A stretch of 64,000 bases of DNA, taken from assembly GCA_027310665.1 (NCBI GenBank), contig DAIDAJ010000127.1:38201-102200 (forward strand), written 5' to 3'. The translations under genes and the position numbers were made by a program. Origin of the DNA: Sideroxydans sp. (lineage in GTDB: Bacteria; Pseudomonadota; Gammaproteobacteria; Burkholderiales; Gallionellaceae). Every line of letters starts with the position of its first letter. Position 1 is the stretch's first letter. Below, in pieces: positions 33,572 to 40,259 of this stretch. The notes below the pieces were generated by a model. The model was not told the DNA's origin, did not search any database, and saw nothing but the letters and a program-made list of their open reading frames with translations.

Positions 33572-34080
33572 TTACTCTCCGCTACTTTCGTTTCATTCAG
33601 AGCCTCGAATACGCTGTGTGGGGCACGGGCCTGCAGGCAGGCGTTGCCTGTGCTTTCCTGCCGCAGGGTTTCCTGTTCTGTGCGCAGGCGTGCGATCTCT
33701 TGTTCGAACCTGGCCTTGTCGGTCCCGCTCGCACCGTCGCGTTGGATGGCGAGCGATTTCAGCCTGTCATCGGATTCGGCGAGCGCCGCGGTCGCATGCT
33801 TCATCGTGTCTGCCAGATTTGATTTTGTGCCGCGCCATCTGGCCACCTTGACGTCGTTGTCCTTGCGTATCGCGGCCAGTTCCTGCCGGTGACCTTCGGC
33901 GATGCCTTCCAGTTCTGTCTTGAGCCGAGAGATGGTTGTCATGCGTTCCACATCGAGCGTCTTGCCGGTTTCGATTGCCTTGTCAAGCGCCTCGCGTGCA
34001 TCCCTGCCGCGGTAATCGCCGACAAGGTAACCGGCCAGCAATCCCGAAACGAGTACCAGCAGCAGTATGAAATTTTTCAT
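33568..34080 (-). CDS. Membrane-anchored coiled-coil protein resembling an i-spanin (Rz-like)
   Basis: 170 residues from ATG 34080. One N-terminal transmembrane segment (NFILLLVLVSGLLAGYLVG) is followed by a long charged coiled coil (REALDKAIETGKTLDVERMT to RFEQEIARLRTEQETLRQE) and a Cys-containing C-terminus (NACLQARAPHSVFEALNE). Type II topology with a periplasmic coiled coil matches inner-membrane spanins. It overlaps the lipoprotein gene downstream. GGCAGGAGAGACCGA precedes the ATG. Upstream lie a MITE-like element, leader C and promoter P4. Alternatives: a generic envelope coiled-coil protein. Confidence 0.6.
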   Translation of the reverse strand: MKNFILLLVLVSGLLAGYLVGDYRGRDAREALDKAIETGKTLDVERMTTISRLKTELEGIAEGHRQELAAIRKDNDVKVARWRGTKSNLADTMKHATAALAESDDRLKSLAIQRDGASGTDKARFEQEIARLRTEQETLRQESTGNACLQARAPHSVFEALNETKVAESK

Positions 34081-34169
34081 TCGGTCTCTCCTGCCCGGGA
34101 TGAAAGAACTCCATGGAAATATCGATGGCTGGGCGTTACATATTTCATGACAAATGCCCATACGGCAAT

Positions 34170-34301
34170 CGTCATTCCGGCGAAGGCCGGAATCCAGCTT
34201 GTCATACAGTCCCGCGTAGCGGACAAGGCTGTGTTCCTGGGGCTGTTCCACTGCGTGGAGAATCTTTTACTGTCTGGATTCCGGCCTTCGCCGGAATGAC
34301 G
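34170..34301. repeat. MITE-like element with 28-bp perfect inverted ends, second copy
   Basis: Ends at 34170-34197 and 34274-34301 are exact reverse complements and identical to the ends of 31768-31875. The 76-bp interior differs from the other copy (for example GTCCCGCGTAGCGGACAAGG). Confidence 0.85.
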
Positions 34302-34499
34302 GCGTAACGGCCGTCGCAAACCGTATTCAACGATGTGAAGCTCGATAGGCAAGGCGAGACATGCGATCAAGAGATTCCCCTTTGCAGAACAAGAAACGCC
34401 GGCAATGCTTCCCGCTACCCTCTCCTCGATCCTCTTCTGCAAGCGAGAGAGGGGGAAAACGGTCGCTACGCGGCTTGCGCGATAGCGCGGGAGTCTTTT

Positions 34500-34626
34500 C
34501 TTGCGCCAGCCTCCTGTCATCCGCAAGGGGCCGGCGGTTTTGCCGTTGCCCTCCTGCTGCCTGGGGATCCCGCTGTGAGCCTCACACCGTGCGTGCGGTG
34601 CGATGTGCGCGTGGCGGATTTGCAAG
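34500..34626 (-). ncRNA. Repeated structured leader element, copy C
   Basis: Minus strand: CTTGC/GCAAG outer stem, TCCGC/GCGGG (one G-U wobble), hairpin CACCG-CACGCA-CGGTG. About 40 extra bases are inserted near the 3' side, compared with A and B. Downstream of promoter P4; the next minus-strand gene is the spanin-like pair. Confidence 0.5.
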
Positions 34627-34636
34627 TGGGGCGAAC

Positions 34637-34664
34637 TTTATGGGAGTTGGTCGCGCAGTGTCAA
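34637..34664 (-). promoter_or_regulatory. Repeated promoter, copy P4
   Basis: TTGACA (34664-34659), 16-bp spacer, CATAAA (34642-34637), then GTTCG. The -35 overlaps the stop codon of the MFS gene. The message would reach the spanin-like pair after about 550 nt. Confidence 0.6.
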
Positions 34665-36205
34665 TGCCCGCCGCCCCGGCTGGCGACGAATGGGGGCTTT
34701 GCCCACCAGATCACCGCGATCAGCGAAAGCATCAGCGTGCCGGATATGACCAGGATGCGATCGGTGGCCATGGTGTACGACTGGGTGGTGATCAGGCGAT
34801 CGAGATAGGCGTAGGCGACATCGTCTGCCATGCCGAGCCGGTTCAGCCGGCCCAGATAATCGGTCGCCAGCGGATTGTAGGTCTGGATGTTTTCCATCAG
34901 CCTGGCGTGGAATCCTTCAGCCTGGCTGGTCCACAGCCAGGTGGTGATCGCCGTGCCGAAGCTGGCGCCGAGATTGCGCATGAAGTTGGTCAGCCCGGAT
35001 GCCGCCGCGACTCGATCCGGCGGCAAACCGGAAAGGCTGATGGTGACCAGCGGCAGGAAGAAGCAGCTGATGCCGATGCCCATGAACAGGCGGCTCAATG
35101 CGATCGACCAGTAATCGATGTCCGGCGTGAAGCCGGAACTCCAGTAGCCCACCAGCGCGAACACGATGAAGCCGAACGTGGTGATCGCGCGCGCATCGAC
35201 GCGGCCGATGTTGGCGCCGATCACGGGACCGAGGATGACTGCCAGCACGCCGCCAAAAGCCACGGATTTTCCCGCCCACAGCGAGGTGTAGCCCTGATAG
35301 GTCTGCAGCCACAGCGGGATGATCACGACCACGCTGAAGAAGGCCATCATGCCTATCATCAGGCACAGCGACCCCACCAGGAAATTGCGCCGCGTGAACA
35401 TTCGCAGATCGACCAGCGGAGCGGGTTCGTACCATTCCCACACCACGAACACCAGCAGCGCCACTATCGCCGTGACTGTCAGGATGATGATGGTGCCGGA
35501 GCTGAACCAGTCCAGTTCGTTGCCCTTGTCGAGCATGATCTGCAGGGATCCGATGCCGATAATCAGCAGCGCCAATCCGGCCCAGTCCATTTTCTGTTCG
35601 CGCTTGCCGGGTTGGATCACGTCGCGCCCCGCGAGCAATGCGGCAACGGATATGCCGACCAGCAGTCCGACCGGCAGGTTGATCAGGAATATCCAGTGCC
35701 ATGAAGCGTTATCGGTCAGCCAGCCTCCGGCCAGAGGGCCCGCAATCGGCGCGATCACCGTGGTCATGGCCCAGATGCCCAGTGCAAGCCCGCGCTTGTG
35801 CGGCGGATAGATGGTGGTGAGCAGCGTTTGCGACAACGGGATCATGGACGCGCCGAACACGCCCTGCAGCACGCGGGAGGCGAGCAGCATCGGAAAGCTG
35901 ACCGACATTGCGCAAAGCAGGGATGCCAGCGTGAACAGCAGGGTGGCGGCGACAAAGGTGCGCACTTCGCCGAAACGCCCCGCGAGGAATCCCGCCAGCG
36001 GCAGCAGGATGGCCTCGGCCACCGAATAGGATGTGATGACCCAGGTGCCCTGGGTCGGGGTGACCGCGAAATCGCCCGCCACGGTGGGGACGGCGACATT
36101 GACGATGGTCAGGTCCAGGATGTTCATGAACGAGCCCATGCCGAGCGCGAATGTCGCGGCCACCAGTTTGACGCCCTTCAGTACGCCCGGTTGAGCAGGA
36201 TCCAT
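34661..36205 (-). CDS. DHA2-family multidrug efflux permease (EmrB-like)
   Basis: A 514-residue, 14-TM MFS exporter. ATG 36205 has GGAG about 8 bp upstream; a GTG at 36214 overlaps that site and is rejected. Motifs: FMNILDLTIVNVAVPTVAGD (motif D1 of DHA2), GRFGEVRTF (motif A), SRVLQGVFGASMIPLSQ and GPLAGGWLTDNASWHWIFLIN (motif C and TM5/6). It pairs with the EmrA-like adaptor encoded just upstream (57-bp gap) to expel drugs or toxic organics across the envelope through an outer-membrane channel, possibly the one at 57675. Cannot specify substrates. Confidence 0.9.
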   Translation of the reverse strand: MDPAQPGVLKGVKLVAATFALGMGSFMNILDLTIVNVAVPTVAGDFAVTPTQGTWVITSYSVAEAILLPLAGFLAGRFGEVRTFVAATLLFTLASLLCAMSVSFPMLLASRVLQGVFGASMIPLSQTLLTTIYPPHKRGLALGIWAMTTVIAPIAGPLAGGWLTDNASWHWIFLINLPVGLLVGISVAALLAGRDVIQPGKREQKMDWAGLALLIIGIGSLQIMLDKGNELDWFSSGTIIILTVTAIVALLVFVVWEWYEPAPLVDLRMFTRRNFLVGSLCLMIGMMAFFSVVVIIPLWLQTYQGYTSLWAGKSVAFGGVLAVILGPVIGANIGRVDARAITTFGFIVFALVGYWSSGFTPDIDYWSIALSRLFMGIGISCFFLPLVTISLSGLPPDRVAAASGLTNFMRNLGASFGTAITTWLWTSQAEGFHARLMENIQTYNPLATDYLGRLNRLGMADDVAYAYLDRLITTQSYTMATDRILVISGTLMLSLIAVIWWAKPPFVASRGGGH

Positions 36206-36261
36206 TTTCAACACTCCACGGATGCAGTCGATACGCTTGTTCCGCCTCCCCGGCGTGAACG

Positions 36262-37512
36262 CTACTTGTGCGCAAGATTGTCGGCGATGATCTGTGCGAC
36301 CCGCGCATCGGCGGCTTTGAGGTTTTGCGCATACAGGTCCGTCGACGCGATCGCCTTGTTTTCCGGCAGCGTGGTCAGCGCGGCACCGCTACGGTCATGC
36401 GTGTCGATGGTGGCATCCATGGAGAGGCCGATGCGCAGCGGGTGCGCCTGCAGTTCCTGCGCGTCCAGCGCGATGCGCACCGGCACGCGCTGCACGATCT
36501 TCACCCAGTTGCCGGTGGCATTCTGCGCGGGCAGCAGGGAGAACGCGGAGCCGGTGCCCGGCGCCAGCCCCAGTACCTTGCCGTGAAACACGACCGAGCT
36601 GCCGTAGAAGTCGGAGGTCAGTGCGGCGCTCTGGCCGATGCGGACCTCGCTCAATTCCGTCTCCTTGAAATTGGCATCCAGCCAGACCTTGTCGAGCGGC
36701 ACGATCGCCATCAGCGAAGCACCGGCCGAGACCCGTTCGCCGATCTGCACCGAGCGCTTGGCGACCTGGCCGCTGCAGGGTGCCAGCACGCGGGTGCGCG
36801 CGAGTGCCAGTGCGGCCTCGCGAACATGGACTGCGGCGGCGCGAACGTTCGGGTGGTTCTCTATCGAGAGGTGGTCCACCCGCGCGCGCGAAACGCCGGA
36901 TTGGTCGATGGTCTGTTCTATGGCGGCGCTGCTGGCATGCACGGCGTGAGTAGCGGCGTCATGCTGCGCCCGGGCCGCGTCGCGTGCCGTAAGGGCGATT
37001 TGCACGTTTTCCGGGGAGACGAAATTCTGCCTGGCCAGGGCGACGCGACGGTTGTATTCGTCTTCGGCCTGCACCAGGGTGGCTTCGCTGCTGGCCAGCT
37101 CCGCCTGAGCCCGAGCCAGATCGGCGCGCCGCTGTGCGAGCAGCGGCAGATTGCCCTGGTTGGTCGCGTACAGGCCGCGCACTTCGCGCACGGCCGATGC
37201 CAGTGCGGCTTCGGCAGATTCCAGTTGCAGGCGGGCATCGCTGTCGTCCAGTTGCACCAGCAGCTGGCCCTCGGTCACGGCCTGCGTGGTGTCGCCGTAG
37301 ATGGCGACCACCGTGCCGCCGGTCAGTGGCATCACCGGGACGATATTGCCGCCCACGTAGGCGTCGTCGGTGCCGGTGCGCCACTGTCCGAGAAAGAACC
37401 ACCATGCAAGAATGCACAGCAGAGCCAGCGTCACGACCCCGGCGATGAGCAGCAGAATCTTGCGGCGTTTGTCGGGTGCGGCCGACGGTGGTGTGCTGTC
37501 CTGATCGTTCAT
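36262..37512 (-). CDS. Membrane-fusion protein (EmrA/HlyD family)
   Basis: 416 residues from ATG 37512, with GGAGAAC 5 bp upstream. The single N-terminal TM (ILLLIAGVVTLALLCILAWWFF) is followed by the biotinyl-lipoyl-like domain (DDAYVGGNIVPVMPLTGGTV, then QLDDSDARLQLESAEA), a long alpha-hairpin (about 85-215) and beta-barrel domain (VWLDANFKETELSEVRIGQ, the EmrA signature). First gene of an operon with the EmrB-like permease, driven by promoter P5 35 nt upstream. No regulator gene is adjacent. Confidence 0.9.
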   Translation of the reverse strand: MNDQDSTPPSAAPDKRRKILLLIAGVVTLALLCILAWWFFLGQWRTGTDDAYVGGNIVPVMPLTGGTVVAIYGDTTQAVTEGQLLVQLDDSDARLQLESAEAALASAVREVRGLYATNQGNLPLLAQRRADLARAQAELASSEATLVQAEDEYNRRVALARQNFVSPENVQIALTARDAARAQHDAATHAVHASSAAIEQTIDQSGVSRARVDHLSIENHPNVRAAAVHVREAALALARTRVLAPCSGQVAKRSVQIGERVSAGASLMAIVPLDKVWLDANFKETELSEVRIGQSAALTSDFYGSSVVFHGKVLGLAPGTGSAFSLLPAQNATGNWVKIVQRVPVRIALDAQELQAHPLRIGLSMDATIDTHDRSGAALTTLPENKAIASTDLYAQNLKAADARVAQIIADNLAHK

Positions 37513-37551
37513 GCGGGTTCTCCGAAACATGCGCAAGGGTTCTGTTTTGAC

Positions 37552-37579
37552 TGTATGGGAGTTGGCCGTGGTATGTCAA
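37552..37579 (-). promoter_or_regulatory. Repeated promoter, copy P5 (efflux operon)
   Basis: TTGACA (37579-37574), 16-bp spacer, CATACA (37557-37552), then GTCAA. The leader would be only about 33 nt and contains the ribosome site. Confidence 0.65.
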
Positions 37580-37602
37580 TGATGATATGAGCATCGTGCC
37601 TG

Positions 37603-37608
37603 TATAAT
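37603..37608 (+). promoter_or_regulatory. Putative -10 element (TATAAT) for yceH
   Basis: TATAAT 35 bp before the ATG at 37644, followed by a GC-rich stretch. No good -35 was found. It is back to back with P5, only 23 bp from the P5 -35. Confidence 0.45.
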
Positions 37609-37643
37609 CACGCGGTGCGATATCCTCGGTGAAGAATTGAATC

Positions 37644-38321
37644 ATGTCCGCCACGCTGTCCGTACTCTCCCTCCTTGAAACCCGCGTTCTCGGCGTACTT
37701 GCCGAAAAGCAAAGAACGGTGCCGGACAGTTATCCGTTGACGCTCAATGCACTGGTCTCCGGCTGCAACCAGAAGAGCAGCCGCGACCCGGTGATCGAAG
37801 CTTCCGAACCCGAAGTGCAGGCGGCGCTGGACGGCCTGCGGGCGTTGTCGCTGATCGTGGAGACGAGCGGGGGCAGGGCGTCGCGTTACGGGCACAACAT
37901 CGAACGTGTGCTGCATATCCCCACCCAGTCCACAGCCTTGCTGACCATGCTGATGTTGCGCGGCCCGCAGACGGCGGGGGAGTTGCGCATCAATTGCGAG
38001 CGCTTGCACAAATTCGCGGATATTTCTTCGGTCGAAGCTTTTCTGGCAGAACTGGCCGAGCGCGCGGCAGGGGCTCTTGTGGTGGAATTGCCGCGCCAGC
38101 CGGGCTCGCGCGAGAACCGCTGGATGCATCTGCTCTCGGGCATGCCTGTCCTCGATGAAAAATTGCCTGCGGGTCCGGTATCTTCCGCTCCCGCAGGCGA
38201 TGTGACTGTGGGCGAGATCGCCGCACTCAAGGCCAACGTCACCAGGCTTGAAGCGGAGGTCGGCGAGCTGCGAGGGTTGGTGGACAAGCTGTATGTCGAA
38301 CTGGGTGTTACCAGATCATGA
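37644..38321 (+). CDS. yceH: YceH-family (DUF480) protein
   Basis: A 225-residue protein. Typical opening LLETRVLGVLAEKQRTVPDSYPLTLNAL, then GCNQKSSRDPV and LMLRGPQTAGELR. Two winged-helix units are predicted from the family. A C-terminal coiled coil (AALKANVTRLEAEVGELRGLVDKLY) ends the protein. The cellular role is not settled; DNA binding is plausible. Monocistronic, ended by the terminator at 38373-38403, divergent from the efflux operon. Confidence 0.92.
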   Translation: MSATLSVLSLLETRVLGVLAEKQRTVPDSYPLTLNALVSGCNQKSSRDPVIEASEPEVQAALDGLRALSLIVETSGGRASRYGHNIERVLHIPTQSTALLTMLMLRGPQTAGELRINCERLHKFADISSVEAFLAELAERAAGALVVELPRQPGSRENRWMHLLSGMPVLDEKLPAGPVSSAPAGDVTVGEIAALKANVTRLEAEVGELRGLVDKLYVELGVTRS

Positions 38322-38372
38322 TGCCGCTGCAGCATGCGCCTGGAATCGGGGCAATGCGCCGGATGCGGTGAC

Positions 38373-38403
38373 AAAAAAAGGCGACCAGATGGTCGCCTTT
38401 TTT
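38373..38403. terminator. Intrinsic terminator, shared-stem family copy 3
   Basis: AAAAAAAGGCGACC-AGAT-GGTCGCCTTTTTT between the convergent yceH and outer-membrane barrel genes; bidirectional. Confidence 0.92.
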
Positions 38404-38405
38404 AT

Positions 38406-38903
38406 TCAGAAGCTGCGCAATACACTCAATACATAAGAGTTCTCGTTGCCGCGCGGGATGGCTACGTTGTCGCCGACGCGCAAGCGATTCCATCCCAGGT
38501 CGACCGAGTATTTTTCGTTCAGGTGATACTCGACGCCGACACCGTAGGTGATGTCACCGTGGTTGGCGGTGGCACCGGTCGCATCCTTAGAGTGCGCGGA
38601 AGCGAGGCCGAGGCGCGCAAAACCCTCGAACTCCCCGAACAGCGGCACGAAACCGAGGGCGGCAACGGAGATCGCGGAAGTCCTGTCCGGGGCCGCACTC
38701 AGCGCCCCGGAGTCTTCATAGGCGATCTCCGCAGCGAAGTGCTCGTTGTAGCGGTGTCCCAGCATGACGGCCGCGCCGGTGCTGGACGGACCGGCAGTCA
38801 GCGTACTGGCCGCGACGCCGACATAATTCTCCGCATGGTCTTCAGCATGTGCAGCGGGCACGACGGATGCGCACAAGAACGAAATTGCGATGATTCTTTT
38901 CAT
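38406..38903 (-). CDS. Outer-membrane beta-barrel protein
   Basis: A 165-residue protein with a signal peptide (MKRIIAISFLCASVVPAAHA). The mature part alternates in beta strands: ENYVGVAASTLTAG, AAVMLGHRYNEHFAAEIAYED, GFARLGLASAHS, DITYGVGVEYHLNEKYSVDLGWNRL and a C-terminal YVLSVLRSF with the aromatic last residue needed for outer-membrane assembly. It resembles small 8-stranded OmpA/OmpW-like barrels. Promoter P6 lies 160 bp upstream. Function unknown. Confidence 0.8.
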   Translation of the reverse strand: MKRIIAISFLCASVVPAAHAEDHAENYVGVAASTLTAGPSSTGAAVMLGHRYNEHFAAEIAYEDSGALSAAPDRTSAISVAALGFVPLFGEFEGFARLGLASAHSKDATGATANHGDITYGVGVEYHLNEKYSVDLGWNRLRVGDNVAIPRGNENSYVLSVLRSF

Positions 38904-39062
38904 GTTTCCCTTCCCTGGAATGGTGATGTTTTAGTTTTTGAGATCGGGTTTGATGCAAATGCCGTTGCAGCACGTGCTCATTCCCGTCGTTGCCCCGCGT
39001 TCCGGCAAGAGCCCGCACGGCTTCTGGTCGGACATGCTCGATACGGACGGAGGGCGGCGAAC

Positions 39063-39090
39063 TTTATGGGAGGAGGTCGGGTGGTGTCAA
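39063..39090 (-). promoter_or_regulatory. Repeated promoter, copy P6 (outer-membrane barrel gene)
   Basis: TTGACA (39090-39085), 16-bp spacer, CATAAA (39068-39063), then GTTCG, identical in its core to P4. Confidence 0.65.
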
Positions 39091-39174
39091 TGACGCGTGA
39101 AGCGGAAAGGCCGCGCTCCTGATATTGGTTCAGGAGATCGACTATTGATCCGGTACGCTTTGACCCTCATTGCC

Positions 39175-39200
39175 GTTCGTGCCGAGCCTGTCGAAGCACA
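39175..39200. repeat. Dispersed GTTCGTG…CTGTCGAAGC repeat, copy 3
   Basis: CCGTTCGTGCCGAGCCTGTC followed by GAAGCAC, matching the repeats at 28455 and, in part, 28969. Confidence 0.55.
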
Positions 39201-39265
39201 AGAATTCATTCATATATCGACAAGCCCAATGCGAAATCAATAACGGCCAGTTCAATCGCGGTGTG

Positions 39266-40063
39266 CTATTTCAGCTCAGCAGCGCGCTGAGCGAGTTCCT
39301 GCTTTATTTCGGCGAGCTTGTTCTTGACGGTCTTCATGTTCTTGCTGCCGAGGCGCAGCATGATCTTCTCGCCGATCGAAAGGGCTTCCGTTTCAGCGTC
39401 GGCATACTGGTAGAAGAACTTGGGCTGAACCAGCTTGATCGGTTCCTTGATGTCCGGCGTATCCAGCAGATCGTCCAGCGCCTCATTGAGCCGGTCGTTG
39501 AAGCTGCCGTTCGGGTAGCCCAATTCCGAATACGACTGCTGAAACAGGGGATAGAGGCGGACATAGAGTCCGACCAGTTGTTTCGGGTCCACGGCATCGG
39601 CGAGGCTCACATAGCCCGCATAACGGCTTGCATTCTTGGGGCTGATGGTCAAATGGTCATCGGAGCCGGCGGTGAGGAAGCGGCCCGGCGGCGGATTGAA
39701 CGGCATCGATTTCAGCGGCACGCGCTGCTGCGGCAGATTATCCACGGTGACGACGATATTGCGAATGATCTGGTCGGTATGGAACAGCTTCATCAGCGAT
39801 TCGTTTCCCAGTACGCTGGCCAATGCGTCGAGCACGAAGCTGTCGCTTTTTGCCAGTTGCGGCAGGGGCGGCAATGAAGGAGGAGGTATTTCGACCACCT
39901 GGCTCTGAACCGGTGCAGGCGGCGGAGGGGGAGGGGATGGCAGGGTATTCTTCGATTGGACGATTTCAGGCGCAGAATGGCTATTTTGCCAGAACGTATA
40001 AGTCGCATACGCGGCGCCCAGCAAAATGACTGTGGCAATTGCGAATAGAACTCTTTTATCCAT
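39266..40063 (-). CDS. DUF3014-family membrane-anchored periplasmic protein
   Basis: 265 residues from ATG 40063; AAGGAG lies 7 bp upstream, and an ATG two codons earlier overlaps that site. One N-terminal TM (VLFAIATVILLGAAYATYTF), then a proline-rich linker (PSPPPPPPAPV), then the DUF3014 domain: DSFVLDALASVLGNES, NIVVTVDNLPQQRVPLK, VGLYVRLYPLFQQSYSELGY and LVQPKFFYQYADAETEALS. The family is found in proteobacterial envelopes; role unknown. The stop is 360 bp from the barrel gene; no obvious operon partner. Confidence 0.85.
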   Translation of the reverse strand: MDKRVLFAIATVILLGAAYATYTFWQNSHSAPEIVQSKNTLPSPPPPPPAPVQSQVVEIPPPSLPPLPQLAKSDSFVLDALASVLGNESLMKLFHTDQIIRNIVVTVDNLPQQRVPLKSMPFNPPPGRFLTAGSDDHLTISPKNASRYAGYVSLADAVDPKQLVGLYVRLYPLFQQSYSELGYPNGSFNDRLNEALDDLLDTPDIKEPIKLVQPKFFYQYADAETEALSIGEKIMLRLGSKNMKTVKNKLAEIKQELAQRAAELK

Positions 40064-40259
40064 GTTCATTCTCCTTTTTGAAATATGCAAATGACAATTC
40101 AGTTCACGATCGCAAATGAATCCGGGCGGCTTGCGTGGGGTACAATGGAGACCAGTATTGCCGATTAAAGTTTCATGCGCAATGACTCACTGGATCGAGA
40201 TATGTGCATGCGGTTGCGGTGCACCGCAAACCATGCCGGCTATTCTGCATCAAATGCCG

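Larger units (their letters stand above)
34081..34660. other. 580-bp intergenic region with MITE-like element, leader C and promoter P4
   Basis: Between the spanin-like pair and the MFS gene. It contains the element at 34170-34301, leader C at 34500-34626 and most of promoter P4 (34637-34664, its -35 end overlapping the MFS stop codon). The stretch 34302-34499 holds no supported gene. Confidence 0.7.
38904..39265. other. 362-bp intergenic region with promoter P6 and a dispersed repeat
   Basis: Holds promoter P6 (39063-39090) for the barrel gene, an unrelated leader of about 150 nt without the structured element, and repeat copy 3 (39175-39200). No gene supported. Confidence 0.6.

Noticed and set aside
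33227..34080. Prophage remnant
   Set aside because: Apart from the spanin-like pair, no phage genes, integrase or attachment sites were found around it.
27762..34301. CRISPR array
   Set aside because: The CCGGCGAAGGCCGG repeats are palindromic, few, irregularly spaced and in both orientations; no cas genes.
30105..34626. Identification of the leader element as a c-di-GMP (GEMM) riboswitch
   Set aside because: Attractive because of the c-di-GMP genes, but the GEMM core (GCACAGGGCAAACC and GACGCAAAGCC blocks) is absent in all three copies.
30198..39090. LexA boxes at the ACTGTATG blocks of the repeated promoters
   Set aside because: Only one half-site is present; the partner ACAG at the proper spacing is missing in most copies. 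A -10 role explains the block better.
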